64,000 nt of DNA from IMG/VR virus record IMGVR_UViG_3300025073_000025, positions 1-64,000 of that record. One strand, 5' to 3'. How positions within the stretch are numbered: position 1 is the first letter of the stretch; each line of letters opens with the position of its first letter. A program made the position numbers and the translations under genes. The notes beneath the pieces are model-generated. The model saw only the letters and a program-made list of their open reading frames with translations, was not told where the DNA came from and ran no database searches. Source of the stretch: a virus. Of the stretch, positions 32,400-42,554 are shown in pieces.

Positions 32400-35300
32400 T
32401 GTACAACTTCAACTTACCAAAAAGAACCCTATTTGGTGTCTCATATAGTCTATTTAATGTCACAGACGGGGTACCAACCCCTAAGTTGTCGTAGTCATAG
32501 TTCTCCCCCTTATGAATGCTACAAATAAAACTGCCCCAACTAGAACCCTCATCCGACTCACCATAATACACGCTTTTGTTGCCCTCATTTCCAGCTATAA
32601 CCCACATCTTATACACACCCCTATCGTATACAACCCTTGGACTCATACAGTACGTATACAATGTACCCATACTTGTTGGAACCATAACCACCTCATGGTC
32701 ACCCCAAAGCACCCCATCTGAAGAAACACAATGTATAATTCTGTATACCCCGTAAACATCCTTACCATGATACCACATATGATATATGCTTTCCAAAAGA
32801 ATAACGGAAGGAGAGCCTGCGCCATTAGAGTCTGCTTCATATTGAAGCCCTACCGTACCAATATCCTGAACCAGTGAAAAATTATACCAGTTTACACCGT
32901 CGATACTAGTGGCTCTTAGCACCCTTTCTACACCCAAAGAATCAAGGGCCGTATACCACACCTCATATATATCATTGTGCACAACGTGGGGGCCATAAAC
33001 ACCGCTACTATCATACGGAGATAAAGTACCTCTTCCTATACTATGTACAGGAGAAGACCATTCGTACCCAACCACAGAAGACATTACATGTATATTAGAA
33101 TAGGAAATAGTGGCTACCCCGTTTACTAAACCATGAGAAGCCCACATAGTATAATCGTCCCCCTCTTTTACAACACAAGGATCAAAATAACAAAAAACCC
33201 CAGAAATAGTATCTGTATGTATATCTACGCAAGGAACAGAAGAACTGATAGATAAACTATCAGAAGTAATACCATAAATTATTGAGGAATATACAGTAGT
33301 GCTACCAACGTCCCTATACCTCTTACCAGCATACCAAACCTCTGCATCATACTCAGTGGACACTCCGGTTTTTACAAATACACTCGTGGTACCACTAATA
33401 GAAACGTCAATAGAAAGAGGCTTAACAATACACGAAGATCTAAGGGAGGGTCCTGGTAACCCCTCTTCACAAGATAACACTGCTTTATATTGAGCATACC
33501 TATCCTGAGGCATAACTTCGCCACTGATAGCACACTCTACCCAAGGAATACCACCCAAAACACCCCACTCATGAGAGTCCTTATCCGGCAATTTCCCTGA
33601 AACCCACCCCTCCTTTCCAACCTTTACTCTTCTAAAATCCCCGTACAAAGAGTTGTAGCCATATATATAGTCCCCACAAAGACAGTATGCGTGTGAATGA
33701 TTATTTCCAACAACCACGTCATTATTATAAAGAAACTGGGTGGCACGATTATACCCCAACGAAACAACCTCCGTCCATTCGTCCGCGTAGATATCATATT
33801 TAAGGAACGGGCTATAGTGAGAACCCATAGGTGCGTATGGAAAAACATATATATATGGACTATAAAAAATACACCAAGAAGTTGGGAGTTTATAGGGAGC
33901 AGACGTACCCTCAGACCAAGTGTTATTTGTGATATCATAAATATCTACAGTCGCTACTGAATCAGAGTAGTCACTAGACCCTACTGCATGGCCTCCTATA
34001 ACAAACAGCCTATTTTCCACAATAGTTGGTATAAAATAGTCCCTAGAAGAAAGGCCATGAAGAGGCGCCTCTGCTCTTCCTTCTGTATTTATTACACCAG
34101 TAAGACTATCAAAAACAGTAATAGTACCATCCCTACCAACAAAATACAACTTGTTAGCCCCGTCATAGGCCATTCCCGCATAATATGCAGAGGCCTGACG
34201 TTGAGAAGGAAAAGCTTCCCAACCATCATACCCATACTCATTAGCTACTAGATTATACTTATAAATACCTGAAGTATATAGTCCCTCTCCACCATCGGTT
34301 CCTTCCGCCATAAGAATAACGGAACCTGTGTTAACAACACTGTTCCTTGTTCTAAAATCAGGGGACAATACAACGCCGCCACCATCCTCTGGCATATAAA
34401 AACCGACTCCCCACTTTTTAGTAATGGTATTATATCTATACACCTCACCGTCTGGGCTAGTACAACCAATAAAACAAATATAATTACCATAAGAAACCAT
34501 AGCAAAGCCGTCTCGTAGAGGATCCGAAGAGTACTCAGAAAGTCCGGCATACGAAGAGCCCAGGTCCTCCCACTCCTCATAGTTGGGATCATAACTATAC
34601 TCTGGAGGAACAGGCCCCGCCCTATACATTATATAGGAGCTACCTTCGTTGTGCACAGTATCAACAAATACCCTCTCCGTATTTTGTTTACCACCCAAAT
34701 CAAAAATAGGGGACGTATACGAACCAACAGCCATGCTACTATAAACCACAAACCCTGTCATAGAATAACCCGAAGCAACTACTGCCCTGCTGGTCGTTGT
34801 GTAACCATATGATATATACAATCTAATACCTTGTGTTCTTATCTCACTATCAAACTCGACGTAAGCAGAAAATTCTGCGCTTGTACTATATAAATACGTC
34901 TGCTTATTATCCCTATTAAGACGACACAATAAATCCGAAGGAAGGGACACACTTGTGCCAAGACCATCAAATGCGTTCAAATACAGAGTATAGTATTCTC
35001 CGTCATTATTAGAAACTAACCTATCCCTATAGGTTTTGTAATCAGAGACACTGTGATACGAAGTCGAAACTGGTGGTATGTTAATCCAGTCACTATCTGT
35101 TAGCGGGTCACCTCCTATTCTTAAAAACTGTAGTTTCCAACTATCGGGCCTTCCAGAAAACCCCAACCCATAATCACTAGAAGAGTTTACAAAATTAACA
35201 AAAAAGGCCCCTAAATCTACAACTTCCTCAAACTGTCTCCATATATAAGCTGTATTGCCCTCTACACTACAAAACACCCACTCACTGCCCCTTCCATCAC

Positions 35301-37524
35301 GCTTAAATACAGACTCTGCATAGGTCCTATTTATATATTTCCAAGGGTCGTCATTGTTAAATACCAAAGAAGATCCCCCGTAATCTCGATTCTCCAATAA
35401 TAAATGGCACATTTCATTAGTAGACACATCGTATAAATCTTTACTTACCATAACCATAGTTGGAGAGGTAGAAGTTTTAGACAGATTTCTTTTTTGGCCG
35501 GAAAAAAAACCATAACTATCATCTATATAACTACTAGATGGAAGCGACCTAATACCGGAAACAGTAAAAAACTCTACTTCGTCTATAACTAAACACCCAG
35601 TATTACCACTTAGGCTATTAACCTGATAAAAATTAGCAGTAACAGATGAGGCCCCCAAAACAGGAGACCTTTCCCCGAACACTGTATACATATAACCAAT
35701 ATCCCACCCGTCAATAAGAAAAGGTTCCTTATTAAAAGAAACGTATCGCTGGTCCCCTGTGTCAAAATTAAGTTGCAAAGTTTTTACAGATGACGTAGGA
35801 GTATAAGAAGAAAGGCCTGAAATAGTAATGGTGCTACCTTCAGAGGCCCTCTTTATTCGTACAGCCTCTACATTATACACACCACCAAAATACACAGAAA
35901 AAGAATTGGCAGGAGAGGGCACCGTAGAGGAAACCCAAGCAGAGCTATAGTTACTATTGTCATAAAAACCATCCACAAGTTTGTACGGTAGTTGTGTGCT
36001 ATCTTTAGAACCATAGGCAGTAGCAGAGGACTGGTTTGAATACAAGGTTAAGTACTCATCCACGCTTACAAAAAAATCCTTCACCGCTACTTCTGCACCC
36101 CCAAACCCCACGAAAGACAAGAAAAACCTACTACCCTCAAAAAAAGACCCGGAACTAAAAACATATTCCCCAACAATAACCCCGTCGAACAAGAACACTG
36201 CCTTGCCACTAAGGTGATCATACGAAACCTTCAATGTCCTCCACGGAGCCTGCAAAGTTCCGTCTGTATAATTTTCTTCATAAAGAACAAACTCAGAAAT
36301 ACTTTCCAAACTATAGGCAGAGAGTATACTGTGACCATTATGAACAGTTCTTACTTCATCAAAAGAACTAAGTATATTATTACTAGAAAAATCCCCATCA
36401 TTAGCAGCCGCGCCAACATATAGGGTACCCTGCTCTTTATTGTCAGCACCAACCCAAACAGCGGCTAAACTTCCTCCCTGTCTAGAATACGACCCCTGGT
36501 CTAAAGACGAGTAGGATAGCAAGGGCTCCTGAATAGGAAAGCTATTAGTAAAACCAAATAAAAATTTATTAGGTTTATAAACCCAAGACTTATCATAAGA
36601 ATCGAAAGAAGAATCAGTAAATTTTATCTTTAATGAGGCAACAAAACTTTGATCTGTAGTAAAAGTATCCTTACATACTAAACCTAAGACACTAGACTCA
36701 TTATACCCATGAGCTGGCCTGGCCACATGTATATCGGCATTAATAAAAGAAGCCACAAAAGACAGGCTGTCGGAATTTACAGTAAAATACGAGCTGGAGG
36801 TGGAAACAATGTCCCACAAATTCACAAGGCCTGACTCGTCGGAATAGACGAAACTATCCTGAGTAGTCAATATTTTATCAAAAGAAGGCTGTGTTATACC
36901 CAGCTGGTTTATACCATAGAACTGACCAGAAGAGGTAGTCCCCAAATACAAATACTCATCTATATAGGTCCCTGTAGGAGCAACGGCTACCAGGGCCTTT
37001 GAGGACGCCTTATCTTTATTATATATAGAAATCTCAGAAGCAGAACCATAATACCCAATAGGGGAATTTCCTATACTAGTTATACTGATAGGGGCATTCT
37101 GAACACCAAAATACATAGACTCGTTACGAACACCCTCAACAAATAAGCTACTAACAGAGGTGTCAACAGAACCCGAGCACGTTATCCTACAAAAACCAAC
37201 GGCGTTTTTTATATCTGCATAAATAAAAGTACCGGACGAAGATATTGTAGCACTGCTTTCTAAAGGAGACTCGATGCCATAGCTTATACTAATATCCCCC
37301 AAGTTTATTGGAGAAAGGTAACATTTTATATTGTCTATATCAAAGTATTCCCCAAAAACTATGTCTAAAGAGGATACGCGGCCCTGTGGTACTACAAACG
37401 AAACCGCCTCTGATGGGTTAACATAGAGAAACCTTAAGCCAGAAACAGAGACAAAATACGTAGCAATCTCTGAATTATATAAGTCTCCTTCCTTTACTAT
37501 GTTATAACCTGTTTGGCTTACCAC
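32392..37524 (-). CDS. Giant adhesin with kelch and GH43/GH32-like propellers
   Basis: A GTG start at 37524 overlaps the previous stop (TAGTG) and has GAGGT five bases before it. The 1710-residue protein has discoidin and LamG-like parts in the first half, a kelch-type propeller (about 1030-1300: RYNTITKKWGVG, NRLFVIGGHAVG, VDIYDITNNTWSEG) and, from about 1395, a second propeller of repeated units DPCVVKEGDDYTMWA, GPHVVHNDIYEVWYT, SPSVILLESIYHMWYHG, SPRVVYDRGVYKMWV, each followed by S-x-DG-x-x-W. That pattern is typical of five-bladed glycosidase propellers (GH43/GH32/GH130). Whether it cleaves or only binds glycan cannot be told. Confidence 0.7.
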   Translation of the reverse strand: MVSQTGYNIVKEGDLYNSEIATYFVSVSGLRFLYVNPSEAVSFVVPQGRVSSLDIVFGEYFDIDNIKCYLSPINLGDISISYGIESPLESSATISSSGTFIYADIKNAVGFCRITCSGSVDTSVSSLFVEGVRNESMYFGVQNAPISITSIGNSPIGYYGSASEISIYNKDKASSKALVAVAPTGTYIDEYLYLGTTSSGQFYGINQLGITQPSFDKILTTQDSFVYSDESGLVNLWDIVSTSSSYFTVNSDSLSFVASFINADIHVARPAHGYNESSVLGLVCKDTFTTDQSFVASLKIKFTDSSFDSYDKSWVYKPNKFLFGFTNSFPIQEPLLSYSSLDQGSYSRQGGSLAAVWVGADNKEQGTLYVGAAANDGDFSSNNILSSFDEVRTVHNGHSILSAYSLESISEFVLYEENYTDGTLQAPWRTLKVSYDHLSGKAVFLFDGVIVGEYVFSSGSFFEGSRFFLSFVGFGGAEVAVKDFFVSVDEYLTLYSNQSSATAYGSKDSTQLPYKLVDGFYDNSNYSSAWVSSTVPSPANSFSVYFGGVYNVEAVRIKRASEGSTITISGLSSYTPTSSVKTLQLNFDTGDQRYVSFNKEPFLIDGWDIGYMYTVFGERSPVLGASSVTANFYQVNSLSGNTGCLVIDEVEFFTVSGIRSLPSSSYIDDSYGFFSGQKRNLSKTSTSPTMVMVSKDLYDVSTNEMCHLLLENRDYGGSSLVFNNDDPWKYINRTYAESVFKRDGRGSEWVFCSVEGNTAYIWRQFEEVVDLGAFFVNFVNSSSDYGLGFSGRPDSWKLQFLRIGGDPLTDSDWINIPPVSTSYHSVSDYKTYRDRLVSNNDGEYYTLYLNAFDGLGTSVSLPSDLLCRLNRDNKQTYLYSTSAEFSAYVEFDSEIRTQGIRLYISYGYTTTSRAVVASGYSMTGFVVYSSMAVGSYTSPIFDLGGKQNTERVFVDTVHNEGSSYIMYRAGPVPPEYSYDPNYEEWEDLGSSYAGLSEYSSDPLRDGFAMVSYGNYICFIGCTSPDGEVYRYNTITKKWGVGFYMPEDGGGVVLSPDFRTRNSVVNTGSVILMAEGTDGGEGLYTSGIYKYNLVANEYGYDGWEAFPSQRQASAYYAGMAYDGANKLYFVGRDGTITVFDSLTGVINTEGRAEAPLHGLSSRDYFIPTIVENRLFVIGGHAVGSSDYSDSVATVDIYDITNNTWSEGTSAPYKLPTSWCIFYSPYIYVFPYAPMGSHYSPFLKYDIYADEWTEVVSLGYNRATQFLYNNDVVVGNNHSHAYCLCGDYIYGYNSLYGDFRRVKVGKEGWVSGKLPDKDSHEWGVLGGIPWVECAISGEVMPQDRYAQYKAVLSCEEGLPGPSLRSSCIVKPLSIDVSISGTTSVFVKTGVSTEYDAEVWYAGKRYRDVGSTTVYSSIIYGITSDSLSISSSVPCVDIHTDTISGVFCYFDPCVVKEGDDYTMWASHGLVNGVATISYSNIHVMSSVVGYEWSSPVHSIGRGTLSPYDSSGVYGPHVVHNDIYEVWYTALDSLGVERVLRATSIDGVNWYNFSLVQDIGTVGLQYEADSNGAGSPSVILLESIYHMWYHGKDVYGVYRIIHCVSSDGVLWGDHEVVMVPTSMGTLYTYCMSPRVVYDRGVYKMWVIAGNEGNKSVYYGESDEGSSWGSFICSIHKGENYDYDNLGVGTPSVTLNRLYETPNRVLFGKLKLYND

Positions 37525-40500
37525 TAAGACCTCGAAATTGAAAGGGTACTTTTTCTATTAAATTGTTTTTCTCTAGTCAAACTTATATCCTTAGCCCTAA
37601 CAAAAACATCAAAAGAAGAACCCACACTGACGTTTTCTACAACCAAAGGAATTCCATTCCCTCTATCTGAATAATCCATAAAATTTACCCCGTCTAGAGA
37701 AACTTCCACTAACTCATGTGATCTTTTAGGTATAAGAACCCCCTGGTTAGACATAGAATAAGAATGGTCAAAAATAGGGTAGTTATAAACCTTTATGTTC
37801 TCAAAAACAGAGTCTGCAGAAGACCCCATAGAAGAAACCAACATTTCTGTGCCACGACCACCAAGAATCAAACTATAAGACGACCTCTGCGAAAATATAG
37901 GCAACTCACCCACAGTATATAAATAAGAATAATTTAAATAAGTGTTAAGAATATTATTAACATAAATACCAGAAGCTATATTACCGTACCTACTACCAAA
38001 GTCCCACACTATAGCAATATGAACAGGAGTATCGGAAAGAAACCCATTCAAAGAATTGTCAGACAACACAAACTCCCTGGATCCGTCTGTCACATAAAAA
38101 CAAAGCCCGTCCTGTGAAGCATATAGAAAAAACAGTGAAGAATCTTCAGAACTAAAAACTCTAAGCAGAGAATGGTCAACAGGAGAATCACACGAGTTAC
38201 ACAAAACAGTACGATTCCAATCTGACTTCAAATAAAACTCTATGGTACCTTTTGTTGGGTCAAAATCTCCCAACGGAAACTTTATGTGCTCTTGATACGG
38301 AATATACACCCCATACCCAAATTCCCCGCTAGAATAATACCTCCTAGCAATTCTAAAGTCATCAAACAGAATTGTAAATTCATCGTTGTCAGAAACACCA
38401 GAAAAAACTAAGTCTATATAGATTATTCTGTCCCTTTTATTTGTATACCCAGACCTGGCCCTGTCATCCCTAGTAAAGTATAGGTCCCCAACCCTGTAGT
38501 TATCAGAAAATGGTAAGTTAACAACATTCCACCCGTCTAACAAAGAACTCCCCAATAAAGACAAAGGCCACTCATAATAAGAATTAGTGTCGGAAGTTAA
38601 GTTTATATCTATAGGGCTATTATCCTGTGTAACAGACCTACCAACCCTAAAGTACCCAACAGAAAAATCCAGTTCAGAAACATCTGAAACATAGAACCAA
38701 AAGACTAGGGAATCCCTAGGGGATAATTCCGCGTCTATGCCAAAACTTTGTTTCAAACTAAAGGTTTCCATAAGTCCATGGCCCCCTGGACACACAACCC
38801 CCACAGATACACCATTGGAACGAGTATTCACAACATCTGTGTAAGGAACCAACGTAGTACAACTACACCAAGAGCTATTAAGAAAAGGCTTCTTTGTACC
38901 CTGGTCGTTGCTATTTACATGGACAATAATCTCCTCCACTCTGGTAGCAGTCTTAACCAACACCCACTTAGTATCCATAGGAGGAGCCCCGCCAAAAGAA
39001 CCCCAGGTAACCTTGCTAGGCTCATTAACAGGGGACGAGGAGTATGCAACGTTTATACCGGTACCGTTCTCGTCTACAATACTAGGCCACTCACCCGCGA
39101 CCACAGAATCGATATCATCAACGCTACTAATTAGGGCACCAAACGGACCGACAATAACATTAGAAACATTATGAAACCATTGCAGGTCCACACAAAAGTA
39201 TTCTGCCTCTCCATCGCTTATCCACCCCTCGGCAACCTCACCTTCGTCCCCTACATACCCTGACACCCCATTTGTAAGATACCCGCCGGCGGAAACCCAA
39301 GGAAGCTTTCCCCTATTTGTTATACTAGACAAATTAAGAGAAACACCAACGTTAGATAAATATTTAGCGTTTGGATTTCCTATATATGTACCAACAACCT
39401 GAACTAAAACCCACCTAGCAGAAACAGAATAAGAAACAGACCAAGCATGTGGTACACCGACCTCAAATGGTATAGAGCCTGGATTAGTAGTATCTAAATC
39501 AGAGTATAAAACAGAACCGTCAAAAACAGGTGCATCAACAGGGGCCTCAAAAGAAACACCGCTTACATTATACCTATCCCCTAGAGGAATCGCCACATAC
39601 ATGGTGTTATACTGATGATACAACTCGTATTCATTTGTTATATAAGTAGAGTTCTGGCCATCAGTTACAATAGTACCAATATTAGACCAAGAAAGCCCTC
39701 CATCCTGGCTAAGATAAGAGTTAGTATCACGTAAAAAATACTTATCCAAAAAATATCCTGGACACCTATAAGCATAGTTATATGCTCTAAGATAAAAAGG
39801 CTGTCTACGATGAACAATACCCCCCGGCCCAATCTCGCTATATTGGACACTAGTATCTGAATCTAGCTTATTCCATAATACACAAAGCTCTCTTGAAGAC
39901 CTATCTTCCAATATATCTACATAAAAATCGGACACACTACTACTGTCATTGGTTACAGTTACCTTTTCTACAGAAGACCCAGGTAAATCTAGGGGCGGGT
40001 TTAAACTCAAACAATGTGAATTGTTAGAATTAAGTTCAACAAGACCCTCACTTAAGATACCATAAATATCAAAAACCTTAAGGGGTGTTTTCGCCTTTAT
40101 ATTTAATCTTAAATATCTTGTTGGCCTACCCACAGTATAAGAAGCCCGTGTTGAAGACACTGTGTCTATGTCATTATGCCCCAAATATATGGTGCCATCT
40201 TTAGAGGTCTCTACACTAAAATATGATGATATGCTATTCTCAGGTATAGACTTGGCATATACTTCTATTTCTTGAATTTTTGGGCTTGGCGCTATAGGAA
40301 AACCAGAGTAGTCTAACTGTAGGGGGTCCTCTACAAAATACCCCTCTAAAGAAGCATTATAGCGAATCGCCTTCGTTTTATATGGCTCCAAAACTAACTC
40401 TAAATACCTATAATCAAGATGCGAGTAAGCTACCTGATAATCATTTGCAACTAATATAGCTGGATTATTATAGAGATAGATATATTCACTATCCATCAAC

Positions 40501-42554
40501 CCAAGCTCTGTATAGACTTCATTATAAGTAGGAAACCCTATCCCCCATATTTTGTTTTCATCATTAGCATCAAAACTAAAGGGTACCTCTATTCTAAAGC
40601 TCTTTATGTTTTTCTTATCTACAAAATAAAGCTTTATCTTATAAACATCAAAAAATACATCTATACCCTTAATGAAATCTATGGCCACACTAAAAGGAGT
40701 ATAATAATAATCTTCCTGGGCAGGAAGTCCTAAATCTAGCCAGCCTGGGTAACAATAAGTGGAAACAGTATTAACGTCCTGCTTAACCCCGTCTATTATA
40801 GAATCAATATTAACTAAAGTGGGGGCCTGGTTGCCCTCTATGTCTAAACCAGTATAGCCAGTTAAATAAGGCCCCCCATTGTTACCACCTGCCCTCAAGG
40901 TGCACAGGTTTATATCTTCAGACACGCCTTCGTGCTCCGCAGACACAACCAGAGACTCCACAGGTAAAACCTCATCAAAAATGATGTCTATAACAGCCTC
41001 AGAGGCTACTCTAGACCCCCTGACATATAAGGGTAGCCCCGCCTCCCCTGCTCCAGATAAATACTCCACGTGTTCGTTAAGGCTTCCTAGGTCATAATCA
41101 TAAAGATAGTACGAAAAGTCCCCTTTTTCTGTCTCTGCCCCTAAATGCAAACCCGCACTATATAAAGAAACCAAGTCACCCTTCTTTACGTCAAGGTCTA
41201 TATCAAGTTCAAAAACCCTATCAAGCTCATCAGCAGAGCTAGGAACAGAAACACTTCCTACTAAAGAAATTGAACCGTCAACTTTTTCTCTATATATTCT
41301 TAATTCTGTATTGTTATACCTATCCCCACTGTACCCTAAAAACTTTAATTTTCCTGTTCTTATTATAGGATTACAGTAGTCTATTATAGTTTGATTTCTA
41401 AAGATTATTTTTGTGTCGCGCGAAAAATTTTTATAATCCTTATTCCCCCCATAAACAGAATAGTCATTTCCAGTAATACTAAAAGAACTTTCGGCACTAG
41501 ACCTATCCGCGCTTTTTAAATAAGACAAAGAGGACGGAGAGACTAGGACAGAAGGAGCCTCGTACCCACTAGCCTTATCTGTACCATAAAAACTAGTATA
41601 TAAAGGAGCGCCTGTGGCACCAAAAAAACCTAGGACGACACAAGCAGAGCCCTCTTCTGGAACACCTATTACTACCCTAGAAGAACTATTCCGCCAATCA
41701 GACTCTACTATTAACCTGCTTTCATCTACATAACACCTAGCATATGCGTACCCACCAACACCAATTAAGTTCAACTTCTCCTCTATATCGCAAGCTATAC
41801 TACTAAGTTCCCTATTAACCCCAGATCCTATTTTAACAGAGTGATATCCATAGTCATCTATGTCAACCAATAAGGTATCATTCACACCTTCGTATATAGT
41901 TAGTGTGCCCGTTACAGTACTGGCTAAGGCGTACCCGGGACTGCCTGTCCAAGGACAGGGGTGTGAGTACTCAAAATACTTATCACAAACATCATCGCTA
42001 CTACCTGTATCACAATAATACCTATTACTAGAATCTACCCCTAACTCACGTAAATGAAATTTTAAACCACTTACACCATCGATAAACGGGTAGAACCTTA
42101 AAGCGGTTATAGTGCCATTCCACTTAGCATGCATAGACATATCAACAACATGCTCGTGATAGGCATTATCTGTATAAGCATCAAAATATAGAGACTTTTC
42201 TTCTGACCAATACTGTTCCCTATTAGTCTTAAACTGCACCTTACCAGATAACGATGATACTATTTTGTTACCAGAATCAACCCTATAGTCTGCTTTAAAC
42301 TGTGTATAGTATGAACCATTTATATCAAGAGTATCTGGGCTTTCTATATAACAAGAACCAGAAACAGAAACGCCAAAATAAACACCGTCCCAAACAGTAT
42401 GTGAAACGACACCCCCCACAGATGAATAACCATTTAAATCATTGTTGGTATTCCAAACAACAGAGTAGCCTTTCTTGTTATCGTGCATACACGACACACA
42501 GTTTCTAATACTCGCATTTTTAAGTATATTAACTATATTTGGAAGTACTCGCAC
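37524..42554 (-). CDS. Giant structural protein with FliD/tail-like and LamG-like domains (1676 aa)
   Basis: A GTG start at 42554 overlaps the previous stop (TAGTG). Residues 60-175 look like a carbohydrate-binding jelly roll. Residues about 214-312 form a domain (LLVDIDDYGYHSVKIGSG, IACDIEEKLN, LIVESDW, ACVVLGFFG) also present at the N-terminus of the 523-residue protein at 50369. Several discoidin-like parts follow, and a LamG-like domain lies at about 1420-1630 (FDPTKGTIEFYLKSDW, VHIAIVWDFG, GIYVNN). C19 and C22 form a CxxC near the N-terminus. It is a virion component. Confidence 0.65.
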   Translation of the reverse strand: MRVLPNIVNILKNASIRNCVSCMHDNKKGYSVVWNTNNDLNGYSSVGGVVSHTVWDGVYFGVSVSGSCYIESPDTLDINGSYYTQFKADYRVDSGNKIVSSLSGKVQFKTNREQYWSEEKSLYFDAYTDNAYHEHVVDMSMHAKWNGTITALRFYPFIDGVSGLKFHLRELGVDSSNRYYCDTGSSDDVCDKYFEYSHPCPWTGSPGYALASTVTGTLTIYEGVNDTLLVDIDDYGYHSVKIGSGVNRELSSIACDIEEKLNLIGVGGYAYARCYVDESRLIVESDWRNSSSRVVIGVPEEGSACVVLGFFGATGAPLYTSFYGTDKASGYEAPSVLVSPSSLSYLKSADRSSAESSFSITGNDYSVYGGNKDYKNFSRDTKIIFRNQTIIDYCNPIIRTGKLKFLGYSGDRYNNTELRIYREKVDGSISLVGSVSVPSSADELDRVFELDIDLDVKKGDLVSLYSAGLHLGAETEKGDFSYYLYDYDLGSLNEHVEYLSGAGEAGLPLYVRGSRVASEAVIDIIFDEVLPVESLVVSAEHEGVSEDINLCTLRAGGNNGGPYLTGYTGLDIEGNQAPTLVNIDSIIDGVKQDVNTVSTYCYPGWLDLGLPAQEDYYYTPFSVAIDFIKGIDVFFDVYKIKLYFVDKKNIKSFRIEVPFSFDANDENKIWGIGFPTYNEVYTELGLMDSEYIYLYNNPAILVANDYQVAYSHLDYRYLELVLEPYKTKAIRYNASLEGYFVEDPLQLDYSGFPIAPSPKIQEIEVYAKSIPENSISSYFSVETSKDGTIYLGHNDIDTVSSTRASYTVGRPTRYLRLNIKAKTPLKVFDIYGILSEGLVELNSNNSHCLSLNPPLDLPGSSVEKVTVTNDSSSVSDFYVDILEDRSSRELCVLWNKLDSDTSVQYSEIGPGGIVHRRQPFYLRAYNYAYRCPGYFLDKYFLRDTNSYLSQDGGLSWSNIGTIVTDGQNSTYITNEYELYHQYNTMYVAIPLGDRYNVSGVSFEAPVDAPVFDGSVLYSDLDTTNPGSIPFEVGVPHAWSVSYSVSARWVLVQVVGTYIGNPNAKYLSNVGVSLNLSSITNRGKLPWVSAGGYLTNGVSGYVGDEGEVAEGWISDGEAEYFCVDLQWFHNVSNVIVGPFGALISSVDDIDSVVAGEWPSIVDENGTGINVAYSSSPVNEPSKVTWGSFGGAPPMDTKWVLVKTATRVEEIIVHVNSNDQGTKKPFLNSSWCSCTTLVPYTDVVNTRSNGVSVGVVCPGGHGLMETFSLKQSFGIDAELSPRDSLVFWFYVSDVSELDFSVGYFRVGRSVTQDNSPIDINLTSDTNSYYEWPLSLLGSSLLDGWNVVNLPFSDNYRVGDLYFTRDDRARSGYTNKRDRIIYIDLVFSGVSDNDEFTILFDDFRIARRYYSSGEFGYGVYIPYQEHIKFPLGDFDPTKGTIEFYLKSDWNRTVLCNSCDSPVDHSLLRVFSSEDSSLFFLYASQDGLCFYVTDGSREFVLSDNSLNGFLSDTPVHIAIVWDFGSRYGNIASGIYVNNILNTYLNYSYLYTVGELPIFSQRSSYSLILGGRGTEMLVSSMGSSADSVFENIKVYNYPIFDHSYSMSNQGVLIPKRSHELVEVSLDGVNFMDYSDRGNGIPLVVENVSVGSSFDVFVRAKDISLTREKQFNRKSTLSISRS

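Noticed and set aside
26310-39300. Claim that GC palindromes such as GCCGGC occur only in T/A-bracketed context
   Set aside because: Plain GCCGGC also occurs at about 26312 and 39286 without bracketing tracts, so the association is strong but not exclusive.
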